A stretch of DNA of 64,000 bases from UBA6168 sp964423205 (GTDB taxonomy: Bacteria; Bacteroidota; Bacteroidia; Chitinophagales; Saprospiraceae): NCBI GenBank assembly GCA_964423205.1, contig CAYRDX010000013.1, positions 1 to 64,000 of the forward strand, given 5' to 3'. Positions within the stretch are counted from its first letter, which is position 1, and every line of letters starts with the position of its first letter. Both the position numbers and the translations under genes were made by a program. Below, piece after piece: positions 26,241-35,750 of this stretch. The notes beneath the pieces are model-generated. The model saw only the letters and a list, made by a program, of their open reading frames with translations, was not told the DNA's origin and searched no databases.

Positions 26241-28685
26241 CTAATCATCCCCCAAAATATCCACCACAGCCGCCTTCACCTGCTCCAGATGCAGTTTCGA
26301 CATACTGTCTTTCTGGCTCTTGATGCCGGACTTCAGTTCTTTATCCAGTTGTTTTAGCTTTCCTCTGACTACTGCTTTAACGTCTGAGCGGTTGGCATTT
26401 CCTTCATCAGATTTGAGTAAAGAGGACATTTTATCTACGTAAGCACGCTGTAAGTTGCGGCGGAAAGCGTCAATGGTGGCGCCGGATTTCAGTTCACCCC
26501 AAATACCACTATAGGTGTCGTCGAATAATTCTACCATTGAATAGGCCTGATTACCATGCAAGGCTTCCAGTTCCACCATCCGGCTGAGTCTGCCGACATC
26601 ATAGAGTCTGTTGAGTGTGGATGCCTGTAGCCGGTAAATGCGGTCCATGGCTCCTGCACTTTCAAAACGCTGTAAAATGTTATTGTCGATGAGCCATGTG
26701 GGAGTAGCAAACAGCTCTCTGTTAAAGAAATTCACAGCGGCCTGCTGTTTGGCTTTGGGAACGATGGAATAAACCAATCCTTCCTGCTCTGCAGTTTTGG
26801 TGTGCTCGTAAACCCCGCCGACATTGGTGGCGATATGGCCCATGTAACGGCCCAATTGTCCAAATACCTGGCCGTACAGCTCCTCCAGTTGTTCGTAGTC
26901 TTTTCCTTCTTCAAAAGACCAATCCCTTAGCATTGGTACAATCCGTTTCAGGTTTGCAATGCCATAAGTGCTGGCTTTTATGGCATCATCTCCCAGGTCT
27001 TCTGTCTGTGCAGTCGGGTCCACGCCGTTTTGGCGGCCGAAGCGATATACCGGGTTTCCTGCTTTTTCTTTTATCCAGGCATTTAAAATGCTTCGCTCTT
27101 CATCGGCATTCTTTGCCTCAGGAATGGGTTTGTATCCGTAAATAATGGACCAGAAGTCGTATTCTCCAACTTTAGGGTGCAAGCCAACTCCCACATCTTC
27201 AGGTTGTGCAATGTAGTTGAACCGGGCATAGTCCATAATCGATGGCGCAGTACCAGAATTGACAGTGAAGGTTGCGGAACGCAAAGAATCAACCGGATAT
27301 GCAGAGCTTGAACCCATGTTGTGAGGCAATCCCAATGTGTGCCCGACTTCGTGTGCTGAAACAAAGCGGATGAGTTCGCCCATAACCTCTTTGCTGAATT
27401 TCACGGATCTGGCAGCAGGATTCACTGCGGCAGTTTGTATGAAATACCAGTTGCGTAGCAGGTTCATCACGTTATGATACCAGAGGATGTCACTTTCCAG
27501 GATTTCTCCGGTGCGGGGGTCATGAACATGCGGACCCTGGGCATTCTGAATTTCAGTGGTGATGTAGCGGATGGTAGAATATCTGACATCTTCGGGGCTC
27601 CAGTCGGGGTCTTCCTCCGGGGTAGGAGCATACTTGCCCATGATGGCATTTTTAAAACCTGCTTTCTCAAACGCTACCTGCCAGTCATCGACACCTTGTT
27701 TGATGTAGGGTTTCCACTCATCCGGGGTGGCGGGGTCGATGTAATATACAATAGGTTTAACCGGCTCAACCAACTCGCCGCGCTTGAAGGCTTCCATATC
27801 TTTCGGTTCCAATCTCCAGCGGGTGATAAATCGTTGTCCGGCGGCCTTTTGCTCATCGAGGCCGTAATTGATTTGCTGGATGCTGAAGTAGCCAACCCTT
27901 TCGTCGTGATAGCGGGGTTGCATGGGTTGCTCAGGAAGAAGGATAAATGATTGGTTCATTTCCAGCGAAAGCGTCCCGGTGATGTTGTTGTCGGGCAGCT
28001 TATTTCCGCGGTAGGTAAGTATGTGCCTTACTTCCACGTTTTGCGGGAATGATTTGATGTACCTGATAAAACTGCGTTTGGCATCGAGGCCGGTGACGCC
28101 AAAGTTCCTGCGCTGATCGTCGGACATGGGGCCAATCATGGGAATGTCGGCGTTGAACAGACCACTGATTTCCACCACATAAGCTGACGAATCTTTGCTG
28201 ATGGCAGCAATGTCGAAATTCATGATGATGGGTTCAAAATTGTTGTTCTTTAGTGACTGGTAGATGGGCAATTCCTCCGATGCTACGCTGCTGTAGGAAA
28301 CTGAGCGCAGTAACAGTTGTTCTTCAAACTTTTGCCAGCGAACTACCTGCTCTGGCCGCGACTCCATACCGGCGCCACCAAAATTCAGGTTTCTGACAAA
28401 TCCGGAAATTCGGCTGACCACGAGAATTTCCTTTTCAAGTAACTTGATTGGAATTTCGAAATAGTACTTCGTGCCGACTTTGTGGACTTTGAAAAAACCA
28501 TCGTCGGTGACAGCGTCCTTTGTGATAATACTGTCATACGACTTGATTTTACTGTTGTTTTTTGCTTTTGATGGGTCTGAAGTTTCCTGTTTTTCAGTTT
28601 CAGGATCATCCTGGGCAATCAGATTTGAACTGAACAGAAATCCGCATAAAAGCAGAATCAAGGTGAGTTTCATTTTGTCAATCAT
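26241..28685 (-). CDS. Secreted zinc metalloprotease (DUF5117/DUF5118/DUF4953 type)
   Basis: An 814-residue protein with a signal peptide (ending SNLIAQ, about residue 25). An N-terminal DUF5118-like segment and a DUF5117-like beta domain (about 60-330) precede the metzincin-like domain. The zinc site HEVGHTLGLPHN (H445, H449, H455) carries the extended HExxHxxGxxH motif, followed by SIMDYARFNY (Met-turn). The C-terminal helical part ends near VDILGDD. It is expected to be an extracytoplasmic peptidase, substrate unknown. Start could be the second Met (28673), which gives a tighter signal peptide. Confidence 0.9.
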   Translation of the reverse strand: MIDKMKLTLILLLCGFLFSSNLIAQDDPETEKQETSDPSKAKNNSKIKSYDSIITKDAVTDDGFFKVHKVGTKYYFEIPIKLLEKEILVVSRISGFVRNLNFGGAGMESRPEQVVRWQKFEEQLLLRSVSYSSVASEELPIYQSLKNNNFEPIIMNFDIAAISKDSSAYVVEISGLFNADIPMIGPMSDDQRRNFGVTGLDAKRSFIRYIKSFPQNVEVRHILTYRGNKLPDNNITGTLSLEMNQSFILLPEQPMQPRYHDERVGYFSIQQINYGLDEQKAAGQRFITRWRLEPKDMEAFKRGELVEPVKPIVYYIDPATPDEWKPYIKQGVDDWQVAFEKAGFKNAIMGKYAPTPEEDPDWSPEDVRYSTIRYITTEIQNAQGPHVHDPRTGEILESDILWYHNVMNLLRNWYFIQTAAVNPAARSVKFSKEVMGELIRFVSAHEVGHTLGLPHNMGSSSAYPVDSLRSATFTVNSGTAPSIMDYARFNYIAQPEDVGVGLHPKVGEYDFWSIIYGYKPIPEAKNADEERSILNAWIKEKAGNPVYRFGRQNGVDPTAQTEDLGDDAIKASTYGIANLKRIVPMLRDWSFEEGKDYEQLEELYGQVFGQLGRYMGHIATNVGGVYEHTKTAEQEGLVYSIVPKAKQQAAVNFFNRELFATPTWLIDNNILQRFESAGAMDRIYRLQASTLNRLYDVGRLSRMVELEALHGNQAYSMVELFDDTYSGIWGELKSGATIDAFRRNLQRAYVDKMSSLLKSDEGNANRSDVKAVVRGKLKQLDKELKSGIKSQKDSMSKLHLEQVKAAVVDILGDD

Positions 28686-28717
28686 ATTGTATTGGTGTTT
28701 TGTTTTCTAACAACTCA

Positions 28718-28733
28718 CCCCGAGTACTCGGGG
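28718..28733. repeat. 16-bp palindrome CCCCGAGTACTCGGGG
   Basis: A perfect palindrome sharing its GAGTACTC core with the copy in the IS4 transposase. It lies between the metalloprotease start and the TTTGAA-type repeat block that follows the truncated channel gene. Confidence 0.85.
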
Positions 28734-28738
28734 CAAAC

Positions 28739-28779
28739 TCCTCAAACAACCTTCAAACAACTCAAACGATTCAAACTAA
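28739..28779. repeat. TCAAACAAC-type repeat block at the broken end of the channel gene
   Basis: Units such as CTTCAAACAAC, ACTCAAACGAT and TCAAACTAAT are the same family as the array at 26161-26237, about 2.5 kb away. It abuts the premature stop of the ion-channel fragment. Confidence 0.7.
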
Positions 28780-28782
28780 TCC

Positions 28783-28971
28783 CTAAGCGACTCCCCGCAC
28801 AGTTTCCAACATGACAACTCCTACGCTGGAAACAATGGCTATAAGTAAGGCTATATCAATTGTCCTACCTGCCGGGGTTTCTGCTTCGAAGATGATTTCG
28901 TAAACCTTATGTTTAAAAGCATTGCTTCTATACAATCGCAAGAGAGCTTTCGCATGGGTTAACCAACTCAT
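28783..28971 (-). pseudogene. Truncated voltage-gated ion channel (Kch/VIC superfamily), N-terminal fragment
   Basis: Sixty-two residues beginning MSWLTHAKALLRLYRSNAFK, then KVYEIIFEAETPAGRTIDIALLIAIVSSVGVVMLETV. The FEAETPAGRxxDIALLxxI...VVMLE pattern is the first helix of bacterial six-helix potassium/ion channels, which normally run to about 270 residues. The frame ends after RGVA at 28783 and nothing of S2-S6 or the pore follows, so the gene is cut at its 3' side near a repeat block and a palindrome. A short real peptide cannot be excluded. Confidence 0.65.
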
Positions 28972-29115
28972 CTGACAAGTGTTTTTATATTCCCTGACAC
29001 AACATTCCTGGTTTGGGTGGCAAATTAGAATTTCTCTAAGAAAAGACTCTCAACCAAATTTGATTTTCCAATGAAAGTCAATTGAATTGCAAGAGAAACA
29101 GATGGAAATGAAAAA

Positions 29116-29150
29116 GAGGTACAGGGCAATTGATGCTGTACCTCTCGTTT
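29116..29150. terminator. Orphan hairpin-T-run, potentially bidirectional
   Basis: Stem GAGGTACAG (29116-29124) / CTGTACCTC, followed by TCGTTTTTG on the plus strand; on the minus strand the same stem is followed by TTTTTC. No plus-strand gene lies between the pyruvate kinase gene (ending 26060) and this point, so it would end either a small RNA or the leader of the SMUG2 gene. Confidence 0.65.
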
Positions 29151-29258
29151 TTGTGTTTAATGATTGATTTAACACTTGAGTACCTTCACGGTAGCAAAAA
29201 CCGCACCTTTACCGGCAGAACTTGTTTTTTTAACTTATTTCGAAAAAAAAGACCAGGA

Positions 29259-29957
29259 ATGCCCGAAAACAATCACTCACTTGCCGATCGTCTTTTGTTG
29301 CACTTTGAAGCAGGTTTGAATGCTTTACCCGATTTACCACCTGGTGTAGAATGGTTGTTGCCACTGACTGAGGAGCCCGAGACGAGACTGGTGTTTAGGG
29401 CTTTTGTCAACAAATTCTACAGTGACAATTCCAAGAGGATACTTATTCTGGGCATCAATCCTGGCAGATTTGGGGCAGGCATAACCAATGTCGCTTTTAC
29501 CGACCCGGTGCACCTGGAAAGGGATTGTGGAATATCCAACTCATTTCAAAAAAGGGAAGAACTCTCTGCGCAGTTTGTTTATGAGGTAATCAGAGCCTGG
29601 GGAGGTACAACTGAGTTCTACCGGAAATTTTTCATCAATTCCGTTGTGCCTTATGGCTTTGTAAAGGATGGTAAAAACTTCAACTACTACGATTCACGTG
29701 CATTGGAAAAGGCAGTAGAGCCATTTGCCGGCAGGCATATAAAAGGGCTGCAGGCTGCAGGAATGAATTCATCGTATTGCATTTGTTTTGGTGAGGGTAA
29801 AAACTTCGTGTTTCTGAATAAACTCAATCAGAAACATGGTTTGTTCGAAGAAGTAATACCCTTACCGCACCCCAGATTTATTATGCAGTACAAAAGGAAA
29901 AGTAAGGACGCTTACATAAACCGTTATATGGAGGCCATGCAAAAGGCACTGACATGA
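29259..29957 (+). CDS. SMUG2-like uracil-DNA glycosylase family protein (DUF4918)
   Basis: A base-excision-repair glycosylase fold of about 232 residues starting MPENNHSLADRLLLHFEAGL. The active-site block LILGINPGRFGAGITNVAFTDP matches the family I motif. FFINSVVPYGFV follows, and PLPHPRFIMQYKRKS supplies the HP[x]R motif near the C-terminus. Expected role is removal of damaged or deaminated bases from DNA; substrate specificity of SMUG2 proteins is less defined than for UDG. An upstream extension to 29130 reads through a hairpin and is rejected. Confidence 0.87.
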   Translation: MPENNHSLADRLLLHFEAGLNALPDLPPGVEWLLPLTEEPETRLVFRAFVNKFYSDNSKRILILGINPGRFGAGITNVAFTDPVHLERDCGISNSFQKREELSAQFVYEVIRAWGGTTEFYRKFFINSVVPYGFVKDGKNFNYYDSRALEKAVEPFAGRHIKGLQAAGMNSSYCICFGEGKNFVFLNKLNQKHGLFEEVIPLPHPRFIMQYKRKSKDAYINRYMEAMQKALT

Positions 29958-29966
29958 TGTAAACTA

Positions 29967-29997
29967 ATATGCCTGAAGAAGTTATCCTCAGGCATAT
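29967..29997. terminator. Hairpin after the SMUG2-like gene
   Basis: Arms ATATGCCTGA and TCAGGCATAT, exact complements with an 11-base loop, 10 bases after the stop of the SMUG2-like gene. Probably terminator for that gene. Confidence 0.6.
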
Positions 29998-30018
29998 AAG
30001 ATAGGTTATTGGATTGCC

Positions 30019-30051
30019 ATTCACCTGGTGACCCGCAGTCACCGGGTGAAT
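30019..30051. terminator. Hairpin after thrS
   Basis: Arms ATTCACCTGGTGAC and GTCACCGGGTGAAT pair with one mismatch. Lies 16 bases beyond the thrS stop in the convergent gap. Confidence 0.6.
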
Positions 30052-30066
30052 AAATAGTCGATATTT

Positions 30067-31986
30067 TCAAAGTTGCCCATTAAACCATGCTACAAATTCA
30101 TCAATTTTCATAGCTCCCAGGTCGCCTTCACCTTGCCTGCGAACCCCGACGGCGCCAGCTTCCTCTTCTTTTTCGCCAACAATGAGCATGAAAGGTATCC
30201 GGTTCAATTCAGCATCACGGATCTTACGACCTATGCTTTCTGTACGGTCATCAATGATGCCGCGTATGTCATGTACAGCGAGTTTCTGCTGGACAGATTT
30301 TGCGTAATCATTGTATTTGTCACTAATGGGTAGGACTGTATATTGTACCGGTGCCAGCCAAAGCGGGAATTTGCCATTGCAATGCTCAATCAGGACGCCA
30401 ATGAACCGTTCCATACTCCCGAAAGGAGCACGGTGAATCATGACCGGGCGGTGAGGCTGATTGTCGGAACCGATATATTCCAATTTAAAGCGCTCAGGGA
30501 GATTGTAGTCAACCTGTATGGTGCCCAATTGCCAGGATCGACCAAGTGCATCACGAACCATAAAGTCCAGTTTTGGACCATAAAAGGCGGCCTCACCCAA
30601 TACGGTTACCGTTTCCAGGCCAACTTCTTTGGTCGCTTCTACGATAGCCTTTTCTGCTTTTTCCCAGTTTTCATCAGAACCGATATACTTGCTCTTGTCG
30701 TTGGTATCGCGCAGTGAAATCTGGGCGGTGTAGCTATCAAAACCAAGTTTTTTGAGAACAAACTGAGTCAGGTCGAGTACACCGAGAAATTCATCTTTCA
30801 ATTGTTCAGGTGTGCAGAACAAGTGAGCGTCATCCTGAGTAAAGCCGCGAACGCGGGTCAAACCATGCAACTCGCCGCTTTGCTCGTAGCGGTAAACTGT
30901 CCCAAACTCTGCAATGCGGAGTGGTAACTCCTTATATGAGCGGGGTTTGTGACCGTATATCTCACAATGATGTGGACAGTTCATCGGTTTCAGCAGAAAC
31001 TCCTCTCCTTCCCTGGGAGTGAGGATCGGTTGGAAACTGTCTTTGCCATATTTTTCATAATGACCGCTCGTCATGTAGAGTTCCTTCTTTCCAAGGTGCG
31101 GAGTGATGACGGGCTGATAACCGCGTTTGATTTGTTCTTCTTTCAGGAAGTTTTCCATGCGGGAGCGCAAGGCTGTTCCTTTTGGTAGCCAGATTGGGAG
31201 GCCGGCACCTACTTTTTCTGAAAACATAAAGAGCTCCAGTTCCGCACCCAGTTTCCGGTGGTCGCGTTTTTTGGCTTCTTCCAGTAATTCCAGGTATTCC
31301 GTGAGTTCCTTCTGTTTTGGGAAAGTAACTCCATATACTCGTGTAAGCTGTTTTCTCTTTTCATCGCCGCGCCAGTATGCTCCGGCGATGGCCATGATTT
31401 TGGCTGCTTTTATTTTACCAGTATCCGGGATGTGTGGTCCTTTACAAAGGTCAGTGAAGTTACCCTGATGGTAGAAAGTAATGCTTCCGTCTTCCAACTC
31501 GTCGATGAGTTCGAGTTTGTACTCGTCACCTTTTTCTGTGAAGTATTTGATGGCTTCAGCCTTATTTACTTCCCTTCGGGTATAGGTATTGTTTTGCCTG
31601 GCCAGTTCCAGCATTTTAGCCTCAATTTGACCAAAATCCTCAATAGACAACTGACGGTCACCGGTATCCACATCGTAATAAAACCCATTTTCAACAGGAG
31701 GTCCAATTCCGAATTTTGTCCCCGGATAAAGTGCTTCTAACGCTTCTGCCATCAGGTGTGCTGAAGAATGCCAGAACGTGTTTTTGCCTTCTTTGTCGTT
31801 CCACGTCAGCAACTGGACGGTGGCATCCTGGTTAATTGCAAGGGTAGCGTCCCACACCTCGCCGTTGACTTTTGCTGAAAGTACATTTCTTGCCAATCCT
31901 TCACTGATGGATTGGGCGATTTCCATTGAACTGGTGCCTTTGGGATAAGAACGGACACTTCCGTCGGGGAATGTAATGTTTATCAT
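30067..31986 (-). CDS. thrS: Threonyl-tRNA synthetase
   Basis: Charges tRNA-Thr with threonine. The 639-residue protein has a TGS domain (1-60) and an editing domain with H73xxxH77 in HSSAHLMAEALEAL. The class II catalytic core shows the zinc-site motif LLKPMNCPHHCEIY, the motif RYEQSGELHGLTRVRGFTQDDAH, and VMIHRAPFGSMERFIGVLIEH. The anticodon-binding domain closes the protein (PISDKYNDYAKSV to FVAWFNGQL). Full-length and intact. Confidence 0.97.
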   Translation of the reverse strand: MINITFPDGSVRSYPKGTSSMEIAQSISEGLARNVLSAKVNGEVWDATLAINQDATVQLLTWNDKEGKNTFWHSSAHLMAEALEALYPGTKFGIGPPVENGFYYDVDTGDRQLSIEDFGQIEAKMLELARQNNTYTRREVNKAEAIKYFTEKGDEYKLELIDELEDGSITFYHQGNFTDLCKGPHIPDTGKIKAAKIMAIAGAYWRGDEKRKQLTRVYGVTFPKQKELTEYLELLEEAKKRDHRKLGAELELFMFSEKVGAGLPIWLPKGTALRSRMENFLKEEQIKRGYQPVITPHLGKKELYMTSGHYEKYGKDSFQPILTPREGEEFLLKPMNCPHHCEIYGHKPRSYKELPLRIAEFGTVYRYEQSGELHGLTRVRGFTQDDAHLFCTPEQLKDEFLGVLDLTQFVLKKLGFDSYTAQISLRDTNDKSKYIGSDENWEKAEKAIVEATKEVGLETVTVLGEAAFYGPKLDFMVRDALGRSWQLGTIQVDYNLPERFKLEYIGSDNQPHRPVMIHRAPFGSMERFIGVLIEHCNGKFPLWLAPVQYTVLPISDKYNDYAKSVQQKLAVHDIRGIIDDRTESIGRKIRDAELNRIPFMLIVGEKEEEAGAVGVRRQGEGDLGAMKIDEFVAWFNGQL

Positions 31987-32476
31987 GATAACTTAAACTT
32001 CTGGTTTTCTTATTTGCGTCTGTATTACGAAATGCCGGTTTTTTAGTTCAGGATGCCGGCTACTTTTTTAAAGTGGGCAAAAATATAGTTTTCGAAAGTT
32101 AGAATGGCCTTATAACCCTAAATATGTGATGTAGAATTTTTTTTAAAAAATACTTTCACTTTTTATTTTGGCTAAAGCTTCTTCAGTGCTCTTAGTGTAT
32201 GACTTTTATCTGGGATGCGAAATTTCTGCCAACTCAAAGCAGCATGTTCGAATATAAATCGTTTGACTTTTGCTTGGGAAAGTGCAGCTCAAGTGACGCT
32301 TTTTACTGTTCTCTTTTTTTTTAAAAGTTCGAATTTTCTTTCTAGCAAAGGATAAGCACTACCTTGTTCTGCTTTTTGCCCCAATACCAATAAACCCTGA
32401 ACCTGAACAAATAATTTGTAACTAATCTATTCGGAGCCCCGAAAGCGTTTTGTTTATATTCTGGAATTACACGGAA
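31987..32476. other. AT-rich intergenic region upstream of susC
   Basis: About 490 bases between the divergent thrS and susC genes. It contains no ORF, RNA gene or repeat that I can support; the promoters of both genes should lie here. Confidence 0.4.
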
Positions 32477-32534
32477 AAGTCTTCCGACGTCTACTCCTCA
32501 ATTGTCGAGGCAACGTTGGAAGACTTTTTTTTTT
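32477..32534 (+). terminator. Hairpin-T10 in the susC leader (possible attenuator)
   Basis: Arm AAGTCTTCCGACG (32477-32489) pairs with CGTTGGAAGACTT (32514-32526) with a single G-T wobble, and ten Ts follow (32525-32534). It is a strong intrinsic terminator on the plus strand, 30 bases before the susC ATG and with no plus-strand gene upstream. That position makes a leader attenuator or a small RNA likely. Confidence 0.75.
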
Positions 32535-32563
32535 ACTCAATAACTAATTAAACTAATTAATGT

Positions 32564-35500
32564 ATGAAGAAACTCTTGTTAGTTATTCTCATGGGCGTCT
32601 TGGCTATAGGGGTAACTTATAGTCAGAGGACCATCACTGGCAAGGTCAGTGATGAAAGTGGTCAGCCACTAATAGGCGCCACGGTGATTGCTAAGGGTAC
32701 AAGTACCGGTACAATTACCGACATCGACGGGACTTACTCATTGACTCTACCTCAGGGAGTGTCAACGGTAATTTTCAGTTACACAGGCTTTTCTGCACAG
32801 GAACTTACTGTGGGCGCATCCAACGTCCTGAATGCAGTTCTTAAGCAGGGAGTTACTTTATCTGAAGCCATTGTGACCGCTTTGGGTATCAAGCGCTCAG
32901 AAAAGTCTGTTCCTTATTCGGTTCAGCAGGTCAACGAAGAGGAATTGAACCCGATTCGCCAGACCAATCTGAACAACGCACTAGCCGGTAAGGTATCCGG
33001 TATTCAGGTGAGAGGCCAGTCAAGCGTTGCTCTCGACCGCAACCCTACCATCCGGATCAGGGGTGCAGGGTCATTGGTTGACAAAGCTCCTCTTTATGTT
33101 GTTGACGGTACACCCACCAACTCCATTGACGTCAACATGGACGACGTGGAATCGGTTTCTGTACTGAAAGGTCCCAACGCAACCGCTCTTTATGGTCAGC
33201 GTGGCGACGCAGGTGTAATCCTGATTACAACGAAAAAAGGTGCTGACAGGAGAGGATTGGGCATCGAATTGAACCAAAGTACCTTCTTCGACAAGGTTTA
33301 CGTTCTTCCTGAATATCAGAACCTGTACGCTGGAGGTGGAGAAAGTGAACTCATTAAATTTGTCTGGAAGGCTGGTATGCCTGACGAATGGAAAGTAATG
33401 GACGGCAAGTTTTATCATGACTATTCTGACGATGCCAGCTGGGGACCAAAAATGGAAGGTCAGGAGTACCTGCCCTGGTATGCTTGGTATCCCGGCAAAT
33501 ACTTTGGAAAGACTGAACCACTGAATCCTCAGCCTAACAACATTCGTGACTATTATGAAACAGGCGTTACAACCAACACCAACCTCAACATGACGAAGGC
33601 CGGTGATGGTTACAACCTCAGGTTGTCATTCACCAATCAGAACATCAAAGGGATGCTTCCGAATTCAGGACAAGGCAAGAATACCATCGCAGGTAACTTC
33701 AGCTACGATCTTGGTAAGCTTTTCACCATTGGTGCAAACCTGAACTACGCCAATACTCGCACAGAGGGTGAATTCGTGGATGACTACGCAAACCAGTCTT
33801 CTGGTTCGTTCAACCAATGGTTCCATAGGGATCTGGACATGAAGAAGATGAAAGAACTTCGCGACCTGAGATCGCCAGAAGGAATCCTTGCGAGCTGGAA
33901 CCACAACAACCCTGGTGCTTACCTATCTAGTCCTCTTGACTTCTACGGAGGTAACTACTGGTATAATTTCTACTCCTACTTTGACTATTTGGATAATGTG
34001 TCCAAGAGAAACAGACTGTTCGGCGACGTGAATCTGACTATGAAACTAAGCGATGACTTCAAGATTCAGGGTTTTGTTCGCCAGAACGTTGTTAACGCCA
34101 ACTACGAAAACCGGACATACGCAATCCTGCAAAACAGTGCCACACAAAGCGGCATCTTCAACTCTTATTCTACTGAAGCGAGCACTTTTAATGAGACAAA
34201 CTATGAGATTCTTGCCGCCTACAACAAGAACTTTGGAGATCTAAGCGTAGAGGTGAGTGGTGGTGGAAATCTGCGGTTGAACGACTACAAGCGAATCACG
34301 GGTGCCTCTGATCAAGGATTGGCAGTACCGGATTTGTTTACACTGGCTAACTCAGCGAATCAACCCTATACTTCAAGTGAAAACCGTTACAAGAAAGAAG
34401 TTCGCAGCTTGTATGCCCGTGGTTCTTTCGGTTACAAAAGTATGTTGTTCCTTGACTGGTCAGCACGTAACGACTGGAGTTCTGCTCTTCCGGTTGACAA
34501 TAACTCATACTTCTATCCATCTGTGGGTATGAGCTTTGTATTCAGCGAAATGCTGGATATGCCATGGTTGAGCTATGGTAAATTACGTGGTAGCTGGGCT
34601 CAGGTTGGTTCGGATCTCGACCCATACCAATTGGCACTGAACTATGGCGTTGGTGCATTCTGGGGAAGCAACTTTACAATGGGTACACCGGACGAACTGG
34701 TGGATCCTAATATCAAGCCTTCTCTGTCTTCTGCTTATGAGGGTGGTGTTGACCTTCGCTTCTTTAACAACCGTGCTGGGTTGTCATTTACCTACTATAA
34801 CGAAAGTAAGGTGGATGAAATCCTCAGTGTAGCTGTTGCCGGGGCAAGTGGTTATTCTTACAAGAAAATCAATGCCGGTCAGATTGACCGTAATGGTATT
34901 GAACTTCAGTTGACTGGTTCTCCAATCAGAAGAGGAGATTTGGAATGGAACATTACGGTAAACTTTGCACAATCAAATAATGAAATAGTCGCGCTGAGTG
35001 AAGACATCAACGCTCAGGTGATGAACAGTTCATACTTCGCTACCCGCACAGGTGCCCGTGTTGTAAACGTAGTAGGTGAACAGTGGGGACAACTTCGCGG
35101 TGGTGGATTCAAAACTGATGCCAACGGCAACCGTATCCTCGATGCCAATGGCTTCTACACCGCAGCCCCTGATACCTACTTTGGAAGTGTGCTTCCCGAT
35201 TTTACTGGCGGTATGTTCAATGCATTGACATGGAAAGACATCTCACTGTCCTTCAACCTCGATTTCCAAAAAGGTGGCAAATACTTCTCTCTTTCACAGA
35301 GCTGGGGATATTTCTCCGGTCTGTTTGCTCAAACTGCAGCTACTAACGACAAAGGAAAGAACGTGCGCGATGCTGTTGCTGATGGCGGTGGTGTACACGT
35401 AGTGGGTGTTTCCGCAACCGGTGAAAAAATTGACAAGTACGTAGATGCTCATGACTATTTCACGCAGTTCTACTTCAGAAGAATTGGTGAGGAGTTCATT

Positions 35501-35740
35501 TTCGATGCCACTTATGTGAAATTGCGTGAATTGGCCATTGGCTATAATATTCCGGTTCAGAAGTTGGGCCTGAATTCCATTCACAGAGCTCAGATTTCTC
35601 TGGTAGCCCGTAACCCATGGCTTATCTATGCAAAGAACAGGAACTTCGATCCTTCAGAATTAGGTCAATATAACTTTGGTGAGCACGGACAATTCCCAGG
35701 CACCCGCTCTTTTGGTTTCAATCTTAAATTAGGATTCTAA
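32564..35740 (+). CDS. SusC/RagA-family TonB-linked outer membrane protein
   Basis: An outer-membrane importer for a large solute, powered by TonB. The 1058-residue protein has a signal peptide (about 1-20, GVTYSQ) and a CarboxypepD_reg-like domain (about 21-105, ITGKVSDESGQPLIGATVIA). A plug follows (about 115-225, ending in ALYGQRGDAGVILITTKKG), then a 22-strand barrel ending FPGTRSFGFNLKLGF. It is followed after 10 bases by its SusD-like partner. No glycoside hydrolase, sulfatase or peptidase sits in the same operon, so the substrate is unknown. Confidence 0.95.
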   Translation: MKKLLLVILMGVLAIGVTYSQRTITGKVSDESGQPLIGATVIAKGTSTGTITDIDGTYSLTLPQGVSTVIFSYTGFSAQELTVGASNVLNAVLKQGVTLSEAIVTALGIKRSEKSVPYSVQQVNEEELNPIRQTNLNNALAGKVSGIQVRGQSSVALDRNPTIRIRGAGSLVDKAPLYVVDGTPTNSIDVNMDDVESVSVLKGPNATALYGQRGDAGVILITTKKGADRRGLGIELNQSTFFDKVYVLPEYQNLYAGGGESELIKFVWKAGMPDEWKVMDGKFYHDYSDDASWGPKMEGQEYLPWYAWYPGKYFGKTEPLNPQPNNIRDYYETGVTTNTNLNMTKAGDGYNLRLSFTNQNIKGMLPNSGQGKNTIAGNFSYDLGKLFTIGANLNYANTRTEGEFVDDYANQSSGSFNQWFHRDLDMKKMKELRDLRSPEGILASWNHNNPGAYLSSPLDFYGGNYWYNFYSYFDYLDNVSKRNRLFGDVNLTMKLSDDFKIQGFVRQNVVNANYENRTYAILQNSATQSGIFNSYSTEASTFNETNYEILAAYNKNFGDLSVEVSGGGNLRLNDYKRITGASDQGLAVPDLFTLANSANQPYTSSENRYKKEVRSLYARGSFGYKSMLFLDWSARNDWSSALPVDNNSYFYPSVGMSFVFSEMLDMPWLSYGKLRGSWAQVGSDLDPYQLALNYGVGAFWGSNFTMGTPDELVDPNIKPSLSSAYEGGVDLRFFNNRAGLSFTYYNESKVDEILSVAVAGASGYSYKKINAGQIDRNGIELQLTGSPIRRGDLEWNITVNFAQSNNEIVALSEDINAQVMNSSYFATRTGARVVNVVGEQWGQLRGGGFKTDANGNRILDANGFYTAAPDTYFGSVLPDFTGGMFNALTWKDISLSFNLDFQKGGKYFSLSQSWGYFSGLFAQTAATNDKGKNVRDAVADGGGVHVVGVSATGEKIDKYVDAHDYFTQFYFRRIGEEFIFDATYVKLRELAIGYNIPVQKLGLNSIHRAQISLVARNPWLIYAKNRNFDPSELGQYNFGEHGQFPGTRSFGFNLKLGF

Positions 35741-35750
35741 AACTTTAACA

